A DNA stretch of 64,000 nucleotides. Source: Streptomyces sulfonofaciens. Its GTDB lineage: Bacteria; Actinomycetota; Actinomycetes; Streptomycetales; Streptomycetaceae. A program made the translations under genes and the position numbers. Of this stretch, positions 50,993 through 59,826 are shown piece by piece (position 1 is the stretch's first letter; each line of letters opens with the position of its first letter). Below the pieces are notes generated by a model, which worked only from the letters and a program-made list of their open reading frames with translations, was not told the origin of the DNA and did not search any database. The stretch spans positions 434,001 through 498,000 of the forward strand of contig NZ_BNCD01000002.1 in NCBI RefSeq assembly GCF_014656295.1. Direction: 5' to 3'.

Positions 50993-52345
50993 TCAGTAAT
51001 CCAGGGGCTCCGGGGGCGCGTCAAGGGAGCGGGCGCGGTCTTCGGAGCGGCCGGTCGGGCGCTGCGGCGAAGGCGGTGCGGGGGCGGGCGGTGCGGGAGC
51101 GCGGGGGACGGCCGGTCCGGTGCGGCGGCCGGCCGGGGCGTCGGCCCTGCCGCCCGGTGCGGGCGGGTCCGTGGACGGGCGGGGATCGGGACGGACGGGC
51201 TCGCGCAGCGTCCGCAGGAGCAGCCAGCCGAGGGCCGGCAGGCCGGTCAGCGGCGCGAGCGCGACCTCGAGCGAGGTGGCGTCGGCCAGTGCGCCGATGG
51301 CGGGGCTCGCCAGTCCGCCGGCGCTCACCGCGAGCCCGAGGGTGACGCCGCTCGCGGTGCCGACGCGCCGCGGCAGGTAGTCCTGGCCGAGGGTGACGTG
51401 CAGGGAGAACGGCACGTACAGGCCCGCCGAGGTCAGGGCGAGGAACAGGTACAGCAGCGGTCCGGGCACCCACACCACCGCGGCGACGGCGGGGACGGCG
51501 AGGGCGTAGGACCAGCGCATCACGGGCAGCCGGCCGAAGCGGGCGGCGAGCCGGCCGCCGGCCGCGGTGCCCACCGCACCGCCGAGGTAGAGCACGAACA
51601 GCGCGGCGCTACCGGCGGCTTCGCCGCCCGCGGTGCGCAGGGGCGCGTACAGCGGGACGAACGCGCTGAGGCCGACGAAGGCGATCGAGCGGCACACGAC
51701 GGCCCCCGACAGCCTGGCGAAGGACGGCCAGTCGTCGGTGTCCGCGGTCCGCTCGGCGCGTGCCGCCGCGGGTGGCGCCGCACTGCCGGCCGTCCGGAGC
51801 GCCACGGCGCACAGACCGCAGCCGGCCAGGGCGGGCGCCACCAGCAGCGGGGAGGCGCCCGGGCCGCCGGCGGTCAGCACGGCCCAGACCAGCGGGGGTG
51901 CGGCTGCGAACCCGATGGTGCCGCCGAGCGAGAACCAGCCCATCGCCGTGTGGCTGCCGCGGCTGGTGGCGCGGGCGACCCGTGCGGCCTCCGGATGCCA
52001 GGCGGCGACGCCGATCCCCGACACGGCGATGGCGGCGACGGTGAGCGGGTAGGAGCCGCCGACGCCGCTGAGGGCGACCCCGGTCCCCGCGGCCAGCGTG
52101 CCGGCCGGCAGCAGCCACGGCATCGCCCATCTGTCGGTGAGCGCCCCGAACAGCGGCTGGACGACCGAGGAGAGGAGCGAGGCGGCCAGGACCAGTCCGG
52201 AGGCCGCCGCATACGTGTAGGCCCGCTCCGCCACGAAGAACGGCACGAGCGCGGCGACGGATCCCTGGTAGACGTCCACGCAGGCGTGGCCGAGCGACAG
52301 CAGGGCCATGGGGCGGGTGCGGCGGAGCGGCAGATGCGGGGGCAC
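50993..52345 (-). CDS. MFS transporter, fosmidomycin-resistance-like
   Basis: 450 residues with about twelve membrane spans from residue 14. The SLGHACVDVYQGSVAALVPF opening and the QPLFGALTDRW loop are close to the Fsr/YfnC type of MFS exporters. Long Pro/Ala/Arg-rich cytoplasmic tail of about 65 residues. GTG at 52345 chosen so that a basic RRTR precedes the first helix; the internal ATG at 52309 is a shorter alternative. Divergent from an AraC-type regulator 54 bases away, which probably controls it. Confidence 0.87.
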   Translation of the reverse strand: MPPHLPLRRTRPMALLSLGHACVDVYQGSVAALVPFFVAERAYTYAAASGLVLAASLLSSVVQPLFGALTDRWAMPWLLPAGTLAAGTGVALSGVGGSYPLTVAAIAVSGIGVAAWHPEAARVARATSRGSHTAMGWFSLGGTIGFAAAPPLVWAVLTAGGPGASPLLVAPALAGCGLCAVALRTAGSAAPPAAARAERTADTDDWPSFARLSGAVVCRSIAFVGLSAFVPLYAPLRTAGGEAAGSAALFVLYLGGAVGTAAGGRLAARFGRLPVMRWSYALAVPAVAAVVWVPGPLLYLFLALTSAGLYVPFSLHVTLGQDYLPRRVGTASGVTLGLAVSAGGLASPAIGALADATSLEVALAPLTGLPALGWLLLRTLREPVRPDPRPSTDPPAPGGRADAPAGRRTGPAVPRAPAPPAPAPPSPQRPTGRSEDRARSLDAPPEPLDY

Positions 52346-52399
52346 CCCCCGATCGTGGACTCCGCCGCCCCGGTCGCGCTTCCGATAAAGTGCCGAACC

Positions 52400-53164
52400 A
52401 TGCCGGAAGTCCGCCACACCCCGCAGGCGCCCACGCGCACCAGGGTCCTGGGCCCCGGCGAGGGCATCGAGGCCCACTCGCACGACGAGCACCAGATCGT
52501 CTACGCCGGCGCCGGAGTCGTGGCCGTCACCACCGACGGAGGCACCTGGTTCGCGCCCGGTACCCGCGCCCTGTGGGTCCCCGCGGGCACCGTCCACGCC
52601 CACCGCGCCCACGGCCGGCTCGATCTGCACCTGCTCGGCCTGCCCGCCGGCGACAACCCCCTCGGCCTCGACGCCCCCACGGTGCTCACCGTCGGTCCCC
52701 TGCTGCGCGAACTCATCCGCGCGTGCACCCGCGAGGCCGCGGGCACCGGCCCCGAGTACCGGAGGCTGCGTGCCGTCCTCCTCGACCAACTGCGCGCCTC
52801 ACCGCAGCAGCCGATCCACCTGCCCGCTCCCACCGACCCGCGCCTTGCGGCCGCCTGCGCACCGCTGTACGGCGACCCCGCCGACCGCCGGACCCTCGCC
52901 GAGCTCGGGGCCCGGGCGGGCGCGGGCGAACGCACCCTCAGCCGGCTGTTCCGCGCCGAGTTCGGCATGACCTTCCCCCAGTGGCGCACCCAGTTGCGCC
53001 TGTACCACGCCCTGCGGATGCTGGCCGACGGCACCTCGGTGACGAGCGTCGCGCACCGCTGCGGATATTCCTCCACCAGCGCGTTCATCGACGTCTTCCG
53101 CCGTGCCTTCGGGCACACGCCCGGCACCCACGACCGCCCCGACCGGCCCGGCCGCCGCGTCTGA
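52400..53164 (+). CDS. AraC-family regulator with cupin sensor domain
   Basis: 254 residues. Cupin at about 15-95 (EAHSHDEHQIVYAGAGVVAV; WVPAGTVHAHRAHG), linker, then AraC HTH pair at about 170-245 (LAELGARAGAGERTLSRLFR, FPQWRTQLRLYHALRMLADG, VAHRCGYSSTSAFIDVFRRA). Divergent from the MFS exporter, with a 54-base gap in which the two promoters must overlap, so ligand-controlled export is likely. Confidence 0.92.
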   Translation: MPEVRHTPQAPTRTRVLGPGEGIEAHSHDEHQIVYAGAGVVAVTTDGGTWFAPGTRALWVPAGTVHAHRAHGRLDLHLLGLPAGDNPLGLDAPTVLTVGPLLRELIRACTREAAGTGPEYRRLRAVLLDQLRASPQQPIHLPAPTDPRLAAACAPLYGDPADRRTLAELGARAGAGERTLSRLFRAEFGMTFPQWRTQLRLYHALRMLADGTSVTSVAHRCGYSSTSAFIDVFRRAFGHTPGTHDRPDRPGRRV

Positions 53165-53201
53165 GACCGCGCGGCGTTTCGGGTCCGGCCCACGGGGGGT
53201 G

Positions 53202-53939
53202 TCACCCGGCGGCGTCGATCCGCTCGATCGCGACGCCGAAGGTCTCCGCCAGGCCCGCACGGCCCGTGTCGGTGAGGTGCACCACGCGCCGGTACTTGCC
53301 GCGCCGCAGCCAGCCGCGCTCGAACAGCCGGGCCGTGACCAGGCCGCCGAGGGGCCCGGCGAGGTGGTGGCGGCGCTCCGCCCAGTCGACGCAGTAGCGC
53401 ACGGACGCACGCCGGCGTGGCAGGGCCGCCAGATCCACCCCGAAGCCGCCGAGTACGGTACGGCCCTTCGGTGTGAGCCCGTAGGCGACGTCCGCGGCCC
53501 CGCCGTCGCCGGGCGGCGTGCGCACGGTGAGGACGCCGTCCTCGCACAGCGCGGCCATCAGGGCGACGCCGAGCCGCCCCGCCACGTGGTCGTAGCACAG
53601 CCGCGCCCGTAGCAGCGCCCTCGCCCGGCCGTCCGCGCTCAGCGTGCGCGGCGGCAGCGGGCGCGCGATGCGCGCGAGCTGCTCCAGCGCCTGGGCGACC
53701 TCGGGCGTGGCGAGCCGGTAGTACCGGTGCCGTCCGTCGAGTTCCACGGTGACCAGGCGCGCCTCGCGCAGCCGGTTCAGGTGTCCGCTGACGGTGGAGT
53801 TGGCGACCCCGGCCTCGGCGGCCAGCGCGCTGGCCGGCAGGGCGCCGCCGCCCGCAAGCGCGAGCAGGATTCTCGCCCGTGAGGGATCACCGATGGCGGC
53901 GGCCGCATCGGCCACGTCGGTCTCGGTGCTCAGGCTCAT
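53202..53939 (-). CDS. ArsR-family winged-helix regulator
   Basis: 245 residues. N-terminal ArsR/SmtB HTH at about 8-80 (DAAAAIGDPSRARILLAL, VANSTVSGHLNRLREARLV). The C-terminal half (LGVALMAALCEDGVLTV, YGLTPKGRTVLGGFGVDLAA) is an extra domain also ending in a wHTH-like part. The metal-binding ELCVC motif is absent, so a metal effector is doubtful. Divergent from the DHA2-type MFS at 54360 across 420 bases. Convergent with the AraC gene. Confidence 0.88.
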   Translation of the reverse strand: MSLSTETDVADAAAAIGDPSRARILLALAGGGALPASALAAEAGVANSTVSGHLNRLREARLVTVELDGRHRYYRLATPEVAQALEQLARIARPLPPRTLSADGRARALLRARLCYDHVAGRLGVALMAALCEDGVLTVRTPPGDGGAADVAYGLTPKGRTVLGGFGVDLAALPRRRASVRYCVDWAERRHHLAGPLGGLVTARLFERGWLRRGKYRRVVHLTDTGRAGLAETFGVAIERIDAAG

Positions 53940-54359
53940 GCGGCCGAGGGTAGGCGAGAGTGGCTTCGGTCCCGGCCGAAGCGTCCTGCGGCACAGCGGC
54001 ACGGACCGCCGCGGGACCGGTGCCGTGCCGGACCGCCCCGGGACCGGTGCCGTGCCCGCGCCGTTGCCTCGTCAGCTTCATCGGCTTCATCAGCTTCCTC
54101 TGTCCCGCCTGCCTTGTCGGTTCCGTCTGCTCCGTCCGCCTCACCCGCCGCCGGACGCCGGACGGGCCGGCCGGGACCGTCAACGCGGCGCACACCGCCC
54201 TGCCCGCACCCGCGTACGCCGGTTCCGCTCCTCGCGCCGGTTCCGCTCCGCGCTCCGGTCCCGCTCCTCCCGGCCGTCCCGCTCCTCTGGACTGTCCTTC
54301 GGCCCGTGGGAAGGACGTCTCGACCGGCACCGCACTGATCCGGCCCGACACTGGCCGCC
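53940..54359. other. Divergent intergenic region with short imperfect repeats
   Basis: 420 bases. Direct repeats of GGGACCGGTGCCGTGCC (about 54014-54055) and a run of CCGGTTCCGCTCC-like units (about 54220-54290). In one frame it reads as Arg/Ser/Pro-rich low complexity. It carries promoters for both regulators and exporter. No gene I can support. Confidence 0.4.
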
Positions 54360-55745
54360 ATGACGGCACACCCCACCTCCCACACCGCGCGGACCGCCGG
54401 CGGCCCGCACCGGACGGCCCTCGCGGCCGTCTGCCTCGGCCACTTCTTGGTCGTCCTGGACGTCACGGCGGTCACCGTGGCCCTGCCGGTGATCGGCGAC
54501 GCCCTGGACGCGTCCGTGACGGCCCTGCAGTGGGTCGCGGACGGCTACACGCTGGTCTTCGCGGGCCTGCTGCCGTTCAGTGGCGGCCTCGCCGACCGGA
54601 TCGGCGCCCGGCGGGTCTTCCTCACCGGGCTCGCACTGTTCACGCTCGCCTCCGCCGGGTGCGCGGCCGCGTGCAGTGCCCCGCTGCTCGTCCTGGCTCG
54701 GCTCGTGCAGGGCTGCGGCGCCGCCCTGCTGCTGCCCGCTTCGCTGGCGCTGCTGCGCGCGATGTACGCGCACCGGGCGGCACGGGCCCGCGCCATCGGC
54801 CTGTGGGGCGCCGTCTCCGGCCTGGCTGCGGGGGCGGGACCGGTGCTGGGCGGCCTGCTGGCCCAGGGCCTGGGCTGGCGCGCCGTCTTCCTGGTCAACC
54901 TCCCGGTCGGCGCGGCCGGGGCGCTCCTCACGCTGCGCTGCGTGCCGGCGCCGCCCGGCCGCTCCCGGGGCGGCCTCGACCTGCCCGCACAGAGCGCGCT
55001 CGCGGTGAGCCTGGCCGCGCTGGTGACGGCCCTGGTCGAGGCGGGCGCACTGGGCTGGACACATCCCGCGGTGCTCGGCGCCGCCGCGCTGTGCCCCGCG
55101 GGAACGCTCGTCTTCCTGCGGCTCGAAGGACGCGCCCGGGCTCCCATGCTGCCGCTGCCGCTGCTCACCACGCCGGGCCTCCGCCCCGCCGTCGCCATCG
55201 GGGCACTGCTCAACCTCGGCTTCTACGGCCTGCTCTTCCTCGCTCCGCTGTACTTCCAGCGCCTGCACCACTACGGCGTGCTGCGCGCCGGCTGTGCGCT
55301 GCTGCCGGCCGTGGCGGTGGTGGCGCCGGGCTCCGCACTGGCCGGGCGGGTGATGGCGCGCACCGGGCCGCGCCCGCCGATGGCCGTGGGCCTCGGCGTG
55401 GGCGCGCTGGGCCTGCTGGGCTGGCTGCTCGCCGGTCCCGCCACCGGTTACCCGGCACTGGTCGCGCCGATGGCAGCGGTCGGATTCGGTACCGCCCTCA
55501 CCATGCCCGCGGCGACCCTGGCCGCGACGGAGGCGGCGGCACAGGACCGTGCCGGGGCCGCTTCGGCCATCTTCAACACGGCACGGCAGAGCGGCAGCGC
55601 CCTGGGTGTGGCCGTCTTCGGCAGCCTCTCGGCGGATCGCCTGGTCACCGGCCTGCACATCTCGGCCCTCATCGGTGCCACGGGGTTCCTGGCCGCGGCA
55701 GCGCTGGCCGTGCGGTACGGAAGCGGTCCCTCCGCGGCGCGCTGA
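54360..55745 (+). CDS. MFS drug exporter, DHA2 (EmrB/QacA) family
   Basis: 461 residues, about 14 spans. Antiporter motif A (GGLADRIGARRVFLTGLALF) near 75 and the motif-D1-like LDVTAVTVALPVIGDAL near 33 are characteristic. Motif C GAVSGLAAGAGPVLGGLLAQ lies near 160. Exports a drug or metabolite with H+. Start at the ATG; no good ribosome site, so leaderless or alternate starts are possible. Control by the divergent ArsR-type protein is inferred. Confidence 0.9.
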   Translation: MTAHPTSHTARTAGGPHRTALAAVCLGHFLVVLDVTAVTVALPVIGDALDASVTALQWVADGYTLVFAGLLPFSGGLADRIGARRVFLTGLALFTLASAGCAAACSAPLLVLARLVQGCGAALLLPASLALLRAMYAHRAARARAIGLWGAVSGLAAGAGPVLGGLLAQGLGWRAVFLVNLPVGAAGALLTLRCVPAPPGRSRGGLDLPAQSALAVSLAALVTALVEAGALGWTHPAVLGAAALCPAGTLVFLRLEGRARAPMLPLPLLTTPGLRPAVAIGALLNLGFYGLLFLAPLYFQRLHHYGVLRAGCALLPAVAVVAPGSALAGRVMARTGPRPPMAVGLGVGALGLLGWLLAGPATGYPALVAPMAAVGFGTALTMPAATLAATEAAAQDRAGAASAIFNTARQSGSALGVAVFGSLSADRLVTGLHISALIGATGFLAAAALAVRYGSGPSAAR

Positions 55746-55859
55746 GGCGGCCGCGCCGGTCGCCGTCCGGGCCCCTTGCGCACCCCACCGGGCCCCTGTC
55801 CGGCACTGGAGCCGGTCGCTAGGCTGGCGGCGGTTGACGAACCCAGAAGGAGCACGGAC

Positions 55860-56102
55860 GTGGCCGAAAGCACCACCCAGCAGCCCCCGCTCGCAGGCTG
55901 GGACAAACCCGAGCTGGACCTCAGCAACGCGGACTGGCAGTCGAGCAGCCGCGGGCGCGGAGACGTGCAGATCGCGTTCGTCGAGGGCTTCATCGCGATG
56001 CGCAACAGCGGCCGCCCGGGCAGCCCGTCCCTGATCTTCACCCCCGACGAGTGGGGGGCGTTTGTCCTGGGCGCGCGCGAGGGAGAATTTGATCTGACAT
56101 GA
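55860..56102 (+). CDS. DUF397-domain small protein
   Basis: 80 residues, single DUF397 domain: LDLSNADWQSSSRGRGDVQI, FVEGFIAMRNSGRPGSPSLI, FTPDEWGAFVLGAREGEFDL. Typically encoded next to an XRE partner as in the BldB/WhiJ-like systems of Streptomyces; none adjoins here. GTG start with AGAAGGAG seven bases ahead. Small, acidic, cytoplasmic. Confidence 0.9.
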   Translation: MAESTTQQPPLAGWDKPELDLSNADWQSSSRGRGDVQIAFVEGFIAMRNSGRPGSPSLIFTPDEWGAFVLGAREGEFDLT

Positions 56103-56202
56103 TCTGACCCGGTTCGACCGATCCAGGGGGGACCGACCTGGACCGGCCGTGCGGTGGCGGCCCATCGGCCGCCTGCGCGTCCGGCACCGGAGACGAGGAC
56201 CC

Positions 56203-57120
56203 ATGAGCACGCTGCCGGTCGTCGTGGCCGTCGACGGTTCGGAAGGCAGCCTGCGCGCCCTGGACTGGGCGCTGGCGGAGGCGCAGCTTCGCGAGGCGCC
56301 CCTGCGCCTGGTGCACGTGCGGCAGTACGCCGCGTGGCCGCAGCCGGAGGTGCCGGTCTCCGACCGGCCCGAGGAGCCCGCCGAGGACCGGGTGCTGACC
56401 CGGGTGCTGGCCTCCTTCTCGGGCCGTGCGGGACTGCCTGAGGTGGACACCAGGAGCCCGGAGGGCGACCCGGCCGCGGTACTGCCCGAGCTGGGTGCCG
56501 CCGCGCAACTGCTGGTGCTCGGCTCCCGCGGGCGCGGTGGCTTCGCCAGCCTGCTGCTCGGCTCGAACGGGATGGCCGCCGCGCGGGACGCACCCTGCCC
56601 GGTCGTGGTGGTGCCCCGGCCGGGCCGCGAGGCGCCGGACACCGCTCGGGCCGCACCCGGGCCCCGGGTCGTGGTCGGCGTCTCGGTGGAGGCCCCCGAC
56701 GACAACACCCTCGACTTCGCCTGCGCCGAGGCCGTCCGGCACGCGGCCCGGCTGGAGGTGGTCTGCGCCTATCCCCGGCCGAGTTACGCATGGACCGCCG
56801 CGGGCGACTTCACGCCGACCGCCGAGGACGAGGAGGCGGCGCAGGCGGCCACCGCGGACCAGTTGGACGAGATCCTGGCCCCCTACCGCCAGGCCTTTGC
56901 CGGGCTGACCGTCGAGCCGCGGGTGGCGCCCGGGGACGCGGCCGGGCACATCGTCGCCGCGTCGAAGGACGCGGAACTCGTGGTGGTCGGCCGCCACCAC
57001 CGGCGGATGCTCAGGCCCGCCCGGATGCTGGGATCGGTCACGCACGCCGTCGTGCTCCACGCGGCCAGCCCCATCGCGGTCGTCCCGCCGGGCCCCGAGG
57101 GCGCAGAAGCGGCGGAGTGA
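56203..57120 (+). CDS. Tandem-domain universal stress protein
   Basis: 305 residues, two UspA domains. First: VVVAVDGSEGSLRALDWALA and LVLGSRGRGGFASLLLGSNG with GxxGxxxxxxxGS intact. Second: VVVGVSVEAPDDNTLDFAC and VVVGRHHRRMLRPARMLGSV. It probably binds ATP through the first domain. Unlike the Usp at 8161 it has no inserted linker. GAGGA before the ATG. Near cydAB, consistent with a low-oxygen role. Confidence 0.92.
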   Translation: MSTLPVVVAVDGSEGSLRALDWALAEAQLREAPLRLVHVRQYAAWPQPEVPVSDRPEEPAEDRVLTRVLASFSGRAGLPEVDTRSPEGDPAAVLPELGAAAQLLVLGSRGRGGFASLLLGSNGMAAARDAPCPVVVVPRPGREAPDTARAAPGPRVVVGVSVEAPDDNTLDFACAEAVRHAARLEVVCAYPRPSYAWTAAGDFTPTAEDEEAAQAATADQLDEILAPYRQAFAGLTVEPRVAPGDAAGHIVAASKDAELVVVGRHHRRMLRPARMLGSVTHAVVLHAASPIAVVPPGPEGAEAAE

Positions 57121-57149
57121 GCCCGGCGCCGCCCGCTCCCGCGCGCCGC

Positions 57150-57200
57150 CCGGTCCGGCGTGGCGCCCGGTCCGGCGTGGCGTCCGGTCCGGCGTGGCGT
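57150..57200. repeat. Three tandem copies of a 17-bp unit
   Basis: CCGGTCCGGCGTGGCG(C/T) at 57150, 57167 and 57184, head to tail, in the gap between two convergent genes. A further partial copy begins at 57201. Confidence 0.75.
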
Positions 57201-57220
57201 CCGGCTCGACGCGTCGTCCC

Positions 57221-57270
57221 TTCGGTGCAGTCCGGTGCAGTCCGGTGCAGTCCGGTGCAGTCCGGTGCAC
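57221..57270. repeat. Five tandem copies of a 10-bp unit
   Basis: TCCGGTGCAG repeated at 57231, 57241 and 57251 exactly, with near copies at 57221 and 57261. Followed by decayed (GGTGCAG)-like sequence to 57340. The 10-bp period equals a helical turn. Confidence 0.75.
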
Positions 57271-57334
57271 TGCGGGTGCAGTTGGGGTGTAGTCCGGGGC
57301 AGGTCCAGTGCGGTTCGGTGCTGCGTGGTGCAGC

Positions 57335-58057
57335 TCAGTGCAGCACCACGCAGCCCCGCGCCCGCAGCGCGTCCAGCAGCCGCGGCGGGATGCCGACATC
57401 GTTCCAGCGCAGGTCCAGCTTCTCCAGGGCGGGCAGCTCGGCCAGCCAGGCCGGCAACCGCCGCAGCCGGTTGGCGCGCAGGTCCAGGCGGCGCAACAGC
57501 GGCAGCCCGCGCAGCGCCTCGGGCACGTCCTCGAACACGTTCTCGCGCAGGTCGAGTTCCCGCAGCTCGCCCAGCCGGCCGAACGTCTCGGGCAACAGCG
57601 CCAGCCCGTTGCCGCGCAGCCACAGCTCACGCAGCGTGCCGAGCCTGCCGAGCGCCCCGGGCAGGGCGGTGAGGCGGTTGTGCTGGGCACGCAGCTCCAC
57701 CAGGCCCGCCATCGACCCGATCGCCTCCGGCAGGGCCCGCAGCCGGTTCTCGCCGACGTTCAGATAGGCCAGCCGGGTCAGCCGGCCCAGCGTCCCTGGC
57801 AACTCCTCCAGCCGGTTGCCGTGCAGGTACAGGCAGCGGTCGAGACCGGTCAGGTCGCCGATCGCGTCAGGGACCCGGGCCAGCCTGTTGTGCCCGAGGT
57901 CCAGTGTGCGCAGGCCCTTCAGCGTCCCGATGCGATCGGGGACGGTGGCCAGCGCGTTGCCGGCCAGCACCAGGACCGCCACGTCGGGAAGCTCCCAGAC
58001 CTCCTCGGGCACGGCCGTGAGGCCGCCCCGCCAGTGGCTGACGACCCGCTCCGCCAT
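57335..58057 (-). CDS. Leucine-rich-repeat protein
   Basis: 240 residues made almost entirely of about nine 23-residue LRRs of the LxxLxxLxLxxNxLxxLPxxIGx type (LKGLRTLDLGHNRLARVPDA; LTRLAYLNVGENRLRALPEA). No signal, membrane or kinase domain; cytoplasmic. The Shine-Dalgarno AGGAGG is ten bases before this ATG; an in-frame GTG six bases upstream is possible. Protein-protein interaction is likely; partners unknown. Bacterial-type LRR of this class often joins signalling proteins. Confidence 0.9.
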   Translation of the reverse strand: MAERVVSHWRGGLTAVPEEVWELPDVAVLVLAGNALATVPDRIGTLKGLRTLDLGHNRLARVPDAIGDLTGLDRCLYLHGNRLEELPGTLGRLTRLAYLNVGENRLRALPEAIGSMAGLVELRAQHNRLTALPGALGRLGTLRELWLRGNGLALLPETFGRLGELRELDLRENVFEDVPEALRGLPLLRRLDLRANRLRRLPAWLAELPALEKLDLRWNDVGIPPRLLDALRARGCVVLH

Positions 58058-58244
58058 GTGCACCCGACCTCCTTCCGCGCCGTTTCGGGCGCGTCCACCG
58101 GTGGTACGTCTGCTGACTGCACGGCCCGTACCGATATATCCGCCTTCCATCCCGTCCGCCATCCGCGCCGCCCAGGAGTCCCGTCATGAACCCGTCAGGC
58201 AGCGCGCACCGCCCCCCGTGCGCACCACACGAGGACGGTGCGGG

Positions 58245-59633
58245 ATGAAGGTCTGGCCGCTGGCGTTCTCCGAGGGCGACCTGGCCGCCGCGCGCGCCCA
58301 GATGGGCTTCTCCCTGGCATGGCACATCGTGGTGGCGTGCCTGGGCGTGGGGCTGCCGCTGCTCACCCTGGCGATGGAGTGGTACGGCATCCGCACGGGT
58401 GATCCCGCGCACCGGCTGCTCGCCCGCCGGTGGGCGCGCGGCATGGGAGTGCTGTTCGCCGTCGGAGCCGTGTCCGGCACGATCCTCAGCTTCGAGATGG
58501 GACTGCTGTGGCCCGGGCTGATGGGCCGCTTCGGACAGGTCATCGGACTGCCGTTCGCCATGGAGGGGTTCGCCTTCTTCCTGGAGGCCGTCTTCCTCGG
58601 CATCTACCTCTACGCGTGGGACCGGCTGCCGCCCCGGCGGCACCTGCTGACCGGAGTGCCGATCGTCATCGCGGGGACGCTGTCGGCGTTCTTCGTGGTC
58701 TGCGCGAACGCCTGGATGAACCAGCCGCGCGGCTTCACCCTACGGCCCGACGGCACCCTGGCCGACGTCAGTCCCTGGGTCGCCCTGATCAATCCGGCCA
58801 GCCCGCCGCAGAGCGTGCACATGATCCTCGCCGCGTTCATGGTGGCGTCCTTCGCGACCGCGTCCGTCTACGCCGTGGCCCTGCTGCGCGGCCGCAACGA
58901 CGCCTACCACCGGGCGGGTTTCCTGCTGCCGTTCTCCTTCGGTGCCCTGGTCGCACCGTTCCAACTGGTGGTCGGGGACTGGGTGGCGCGCTTCCTCGCC
59001 CACTACCAGCCGGTCAAGCTTGCGGGCATCGAGGGCGTGTTCCGCACCGGCTCGCACATCCCGCTCACCATCCTCGGCGCCGCGCCCGGCAACGACCGGC
59101 TGGAGTACGGCCTGGAGATTCCCTCCGGCCTGTCGTTCCTGGTCGGCTTCTCGCCCGAGACCGTCGTGCGCGGCCTGAACGAGGTACCGCGCGACCAGTG
59201 GCCGGTCGTGACCGCGATCCACCTCTCCTTCGACGTGATGGTGGGCGTCGGCATGCTGCTCATCGCCATGGGCGCCCTGCTGCTGCTCGGCTGGTGGCGC
59301 GCCAGGCGCACCGGCCGCGACCTGATGGCCCTGCGCGGCCACCGGGTGTTCCTGGCCGTCGCGGTCCTGTGCGGACCCGCCGCGGTGGTCGCGCTGGAGT
59401 GCGGCTGGACCGTCACCGAACTCGGGCGCCAGCCCTGGATCGTGTACGGCGTGATGCTGGTGCGGGAGGCCGTCAACCCCGCGCCCGGGCTGGCGACGGG
59501 GCTGTGGCTGGTGCTGGCCGTGTACACCGCGATGACGGTGGCCACGGTGTACGTGCTGCGCCGCCTCGTCCGGACCACACCCGTACCGATCGCGCCCCAG
59601 GAGAGCGATGTCGAGCGTTTTCCCGTCACATAG
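58245..59633 (+). CDS. cydA: Cytochrome bd quinol oxidase subunit I
   Basis: 462 residues, about nine membrane spans. Heme ligand His near residue 27 (MGFSLAWHIVV), the acidic pair in PFAMEGFAFFLEAVFLG, His in PPQSVHMILAAF, and conserved GRQPW. Short quinol loop, more like the cyanide-insensitive/actinobacterial type. Oxidises menaquinol and reduces oxygen with high affinity under low oxygen. GAGGA is nine bases ahead. Followed by cydB after 177 bases that contain a bridging ORF. Confidence 0.96.
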   Translation: MKVWPLAFSEGDLAAARAQMGFSLAWHIVVACLGVGLPLLTLAMEWYGIRTGDPAHRLLARRWARGMGVLFAVGAVSGTILSFEMGLLWPGLMGRFGQVIGLPFAMEGFAFFLEAVFLGIYLYAWDRLPPRRHLLTGVPIVIAGTLSAFFVVCANAWMNQPRGFTLRPDGTLADVSPWVALINPASPPQSVHMILAAFMVASFATASVYAVALLRGRNDAYHRAGFLLPFSFGALVAPFQLVVGDWVARFLAHYQPVKLAGIEGVFRTGSHIPLTILGAAPGNDRLEYGLEIPSGLSFLVGFSPETVVRGLNEVPRDQWPVVTAIHLSFDVMVGVGMLLIAMGALLLLGWWRARRTGRDLMALRGHRVFLAVAVLCGPAAVVALECGWTVTELGRQPWIVYGVMLVREAVNPAPGLATGLWLVLAVYTAMTVATVYVLRRLVRTTPVPIAPQESDVERFPVT

Positions 59634-59826
59634 CGTCTTCCCGGCGCATGGTGTCGTCCCTGCGCACGGGATCGTCCCGTCGTACGGCATCCGCCCGTCA
59701 CATGGCTCCGGACCCCGGGCCCCGAGCGCCGGGCGGCACCGGCCGGCTGCCCTGCGCGGCCCGCGCGTGGCCCACCGGTCCGCGCCGCCCCGCCGGACCC
59801 GGGGGCGGTCGTGCTGGCCGATGTGA
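59608..59826 (+). CDS. Repeat-encoding small ORF bridging cydA and cydB
   Basis: 72 codons from ATG at 59608, 25 bases inside the cydA end, preceded by AGGAGAG, and ending 16 bases inside cydB. The first half encodes hexapeptide repeats VFPAHG, VVPAHG, IVPSYG, IRPSHG. The second half is Arg/Pro-rich and less protein-like. Overlap with both cyd genes suggests translational coupling. No membrane segment, so not CydX. May be a real microprotein or a by-product of the repeat DNA. Confidence 0.3.
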   Translation: MSSVFPSHSVFPAHGVVPAHGIVPSYGIRPSHGSGPRAPSAGRHRPAALRGPRVAHRSAPPRRTRGRSCWPM

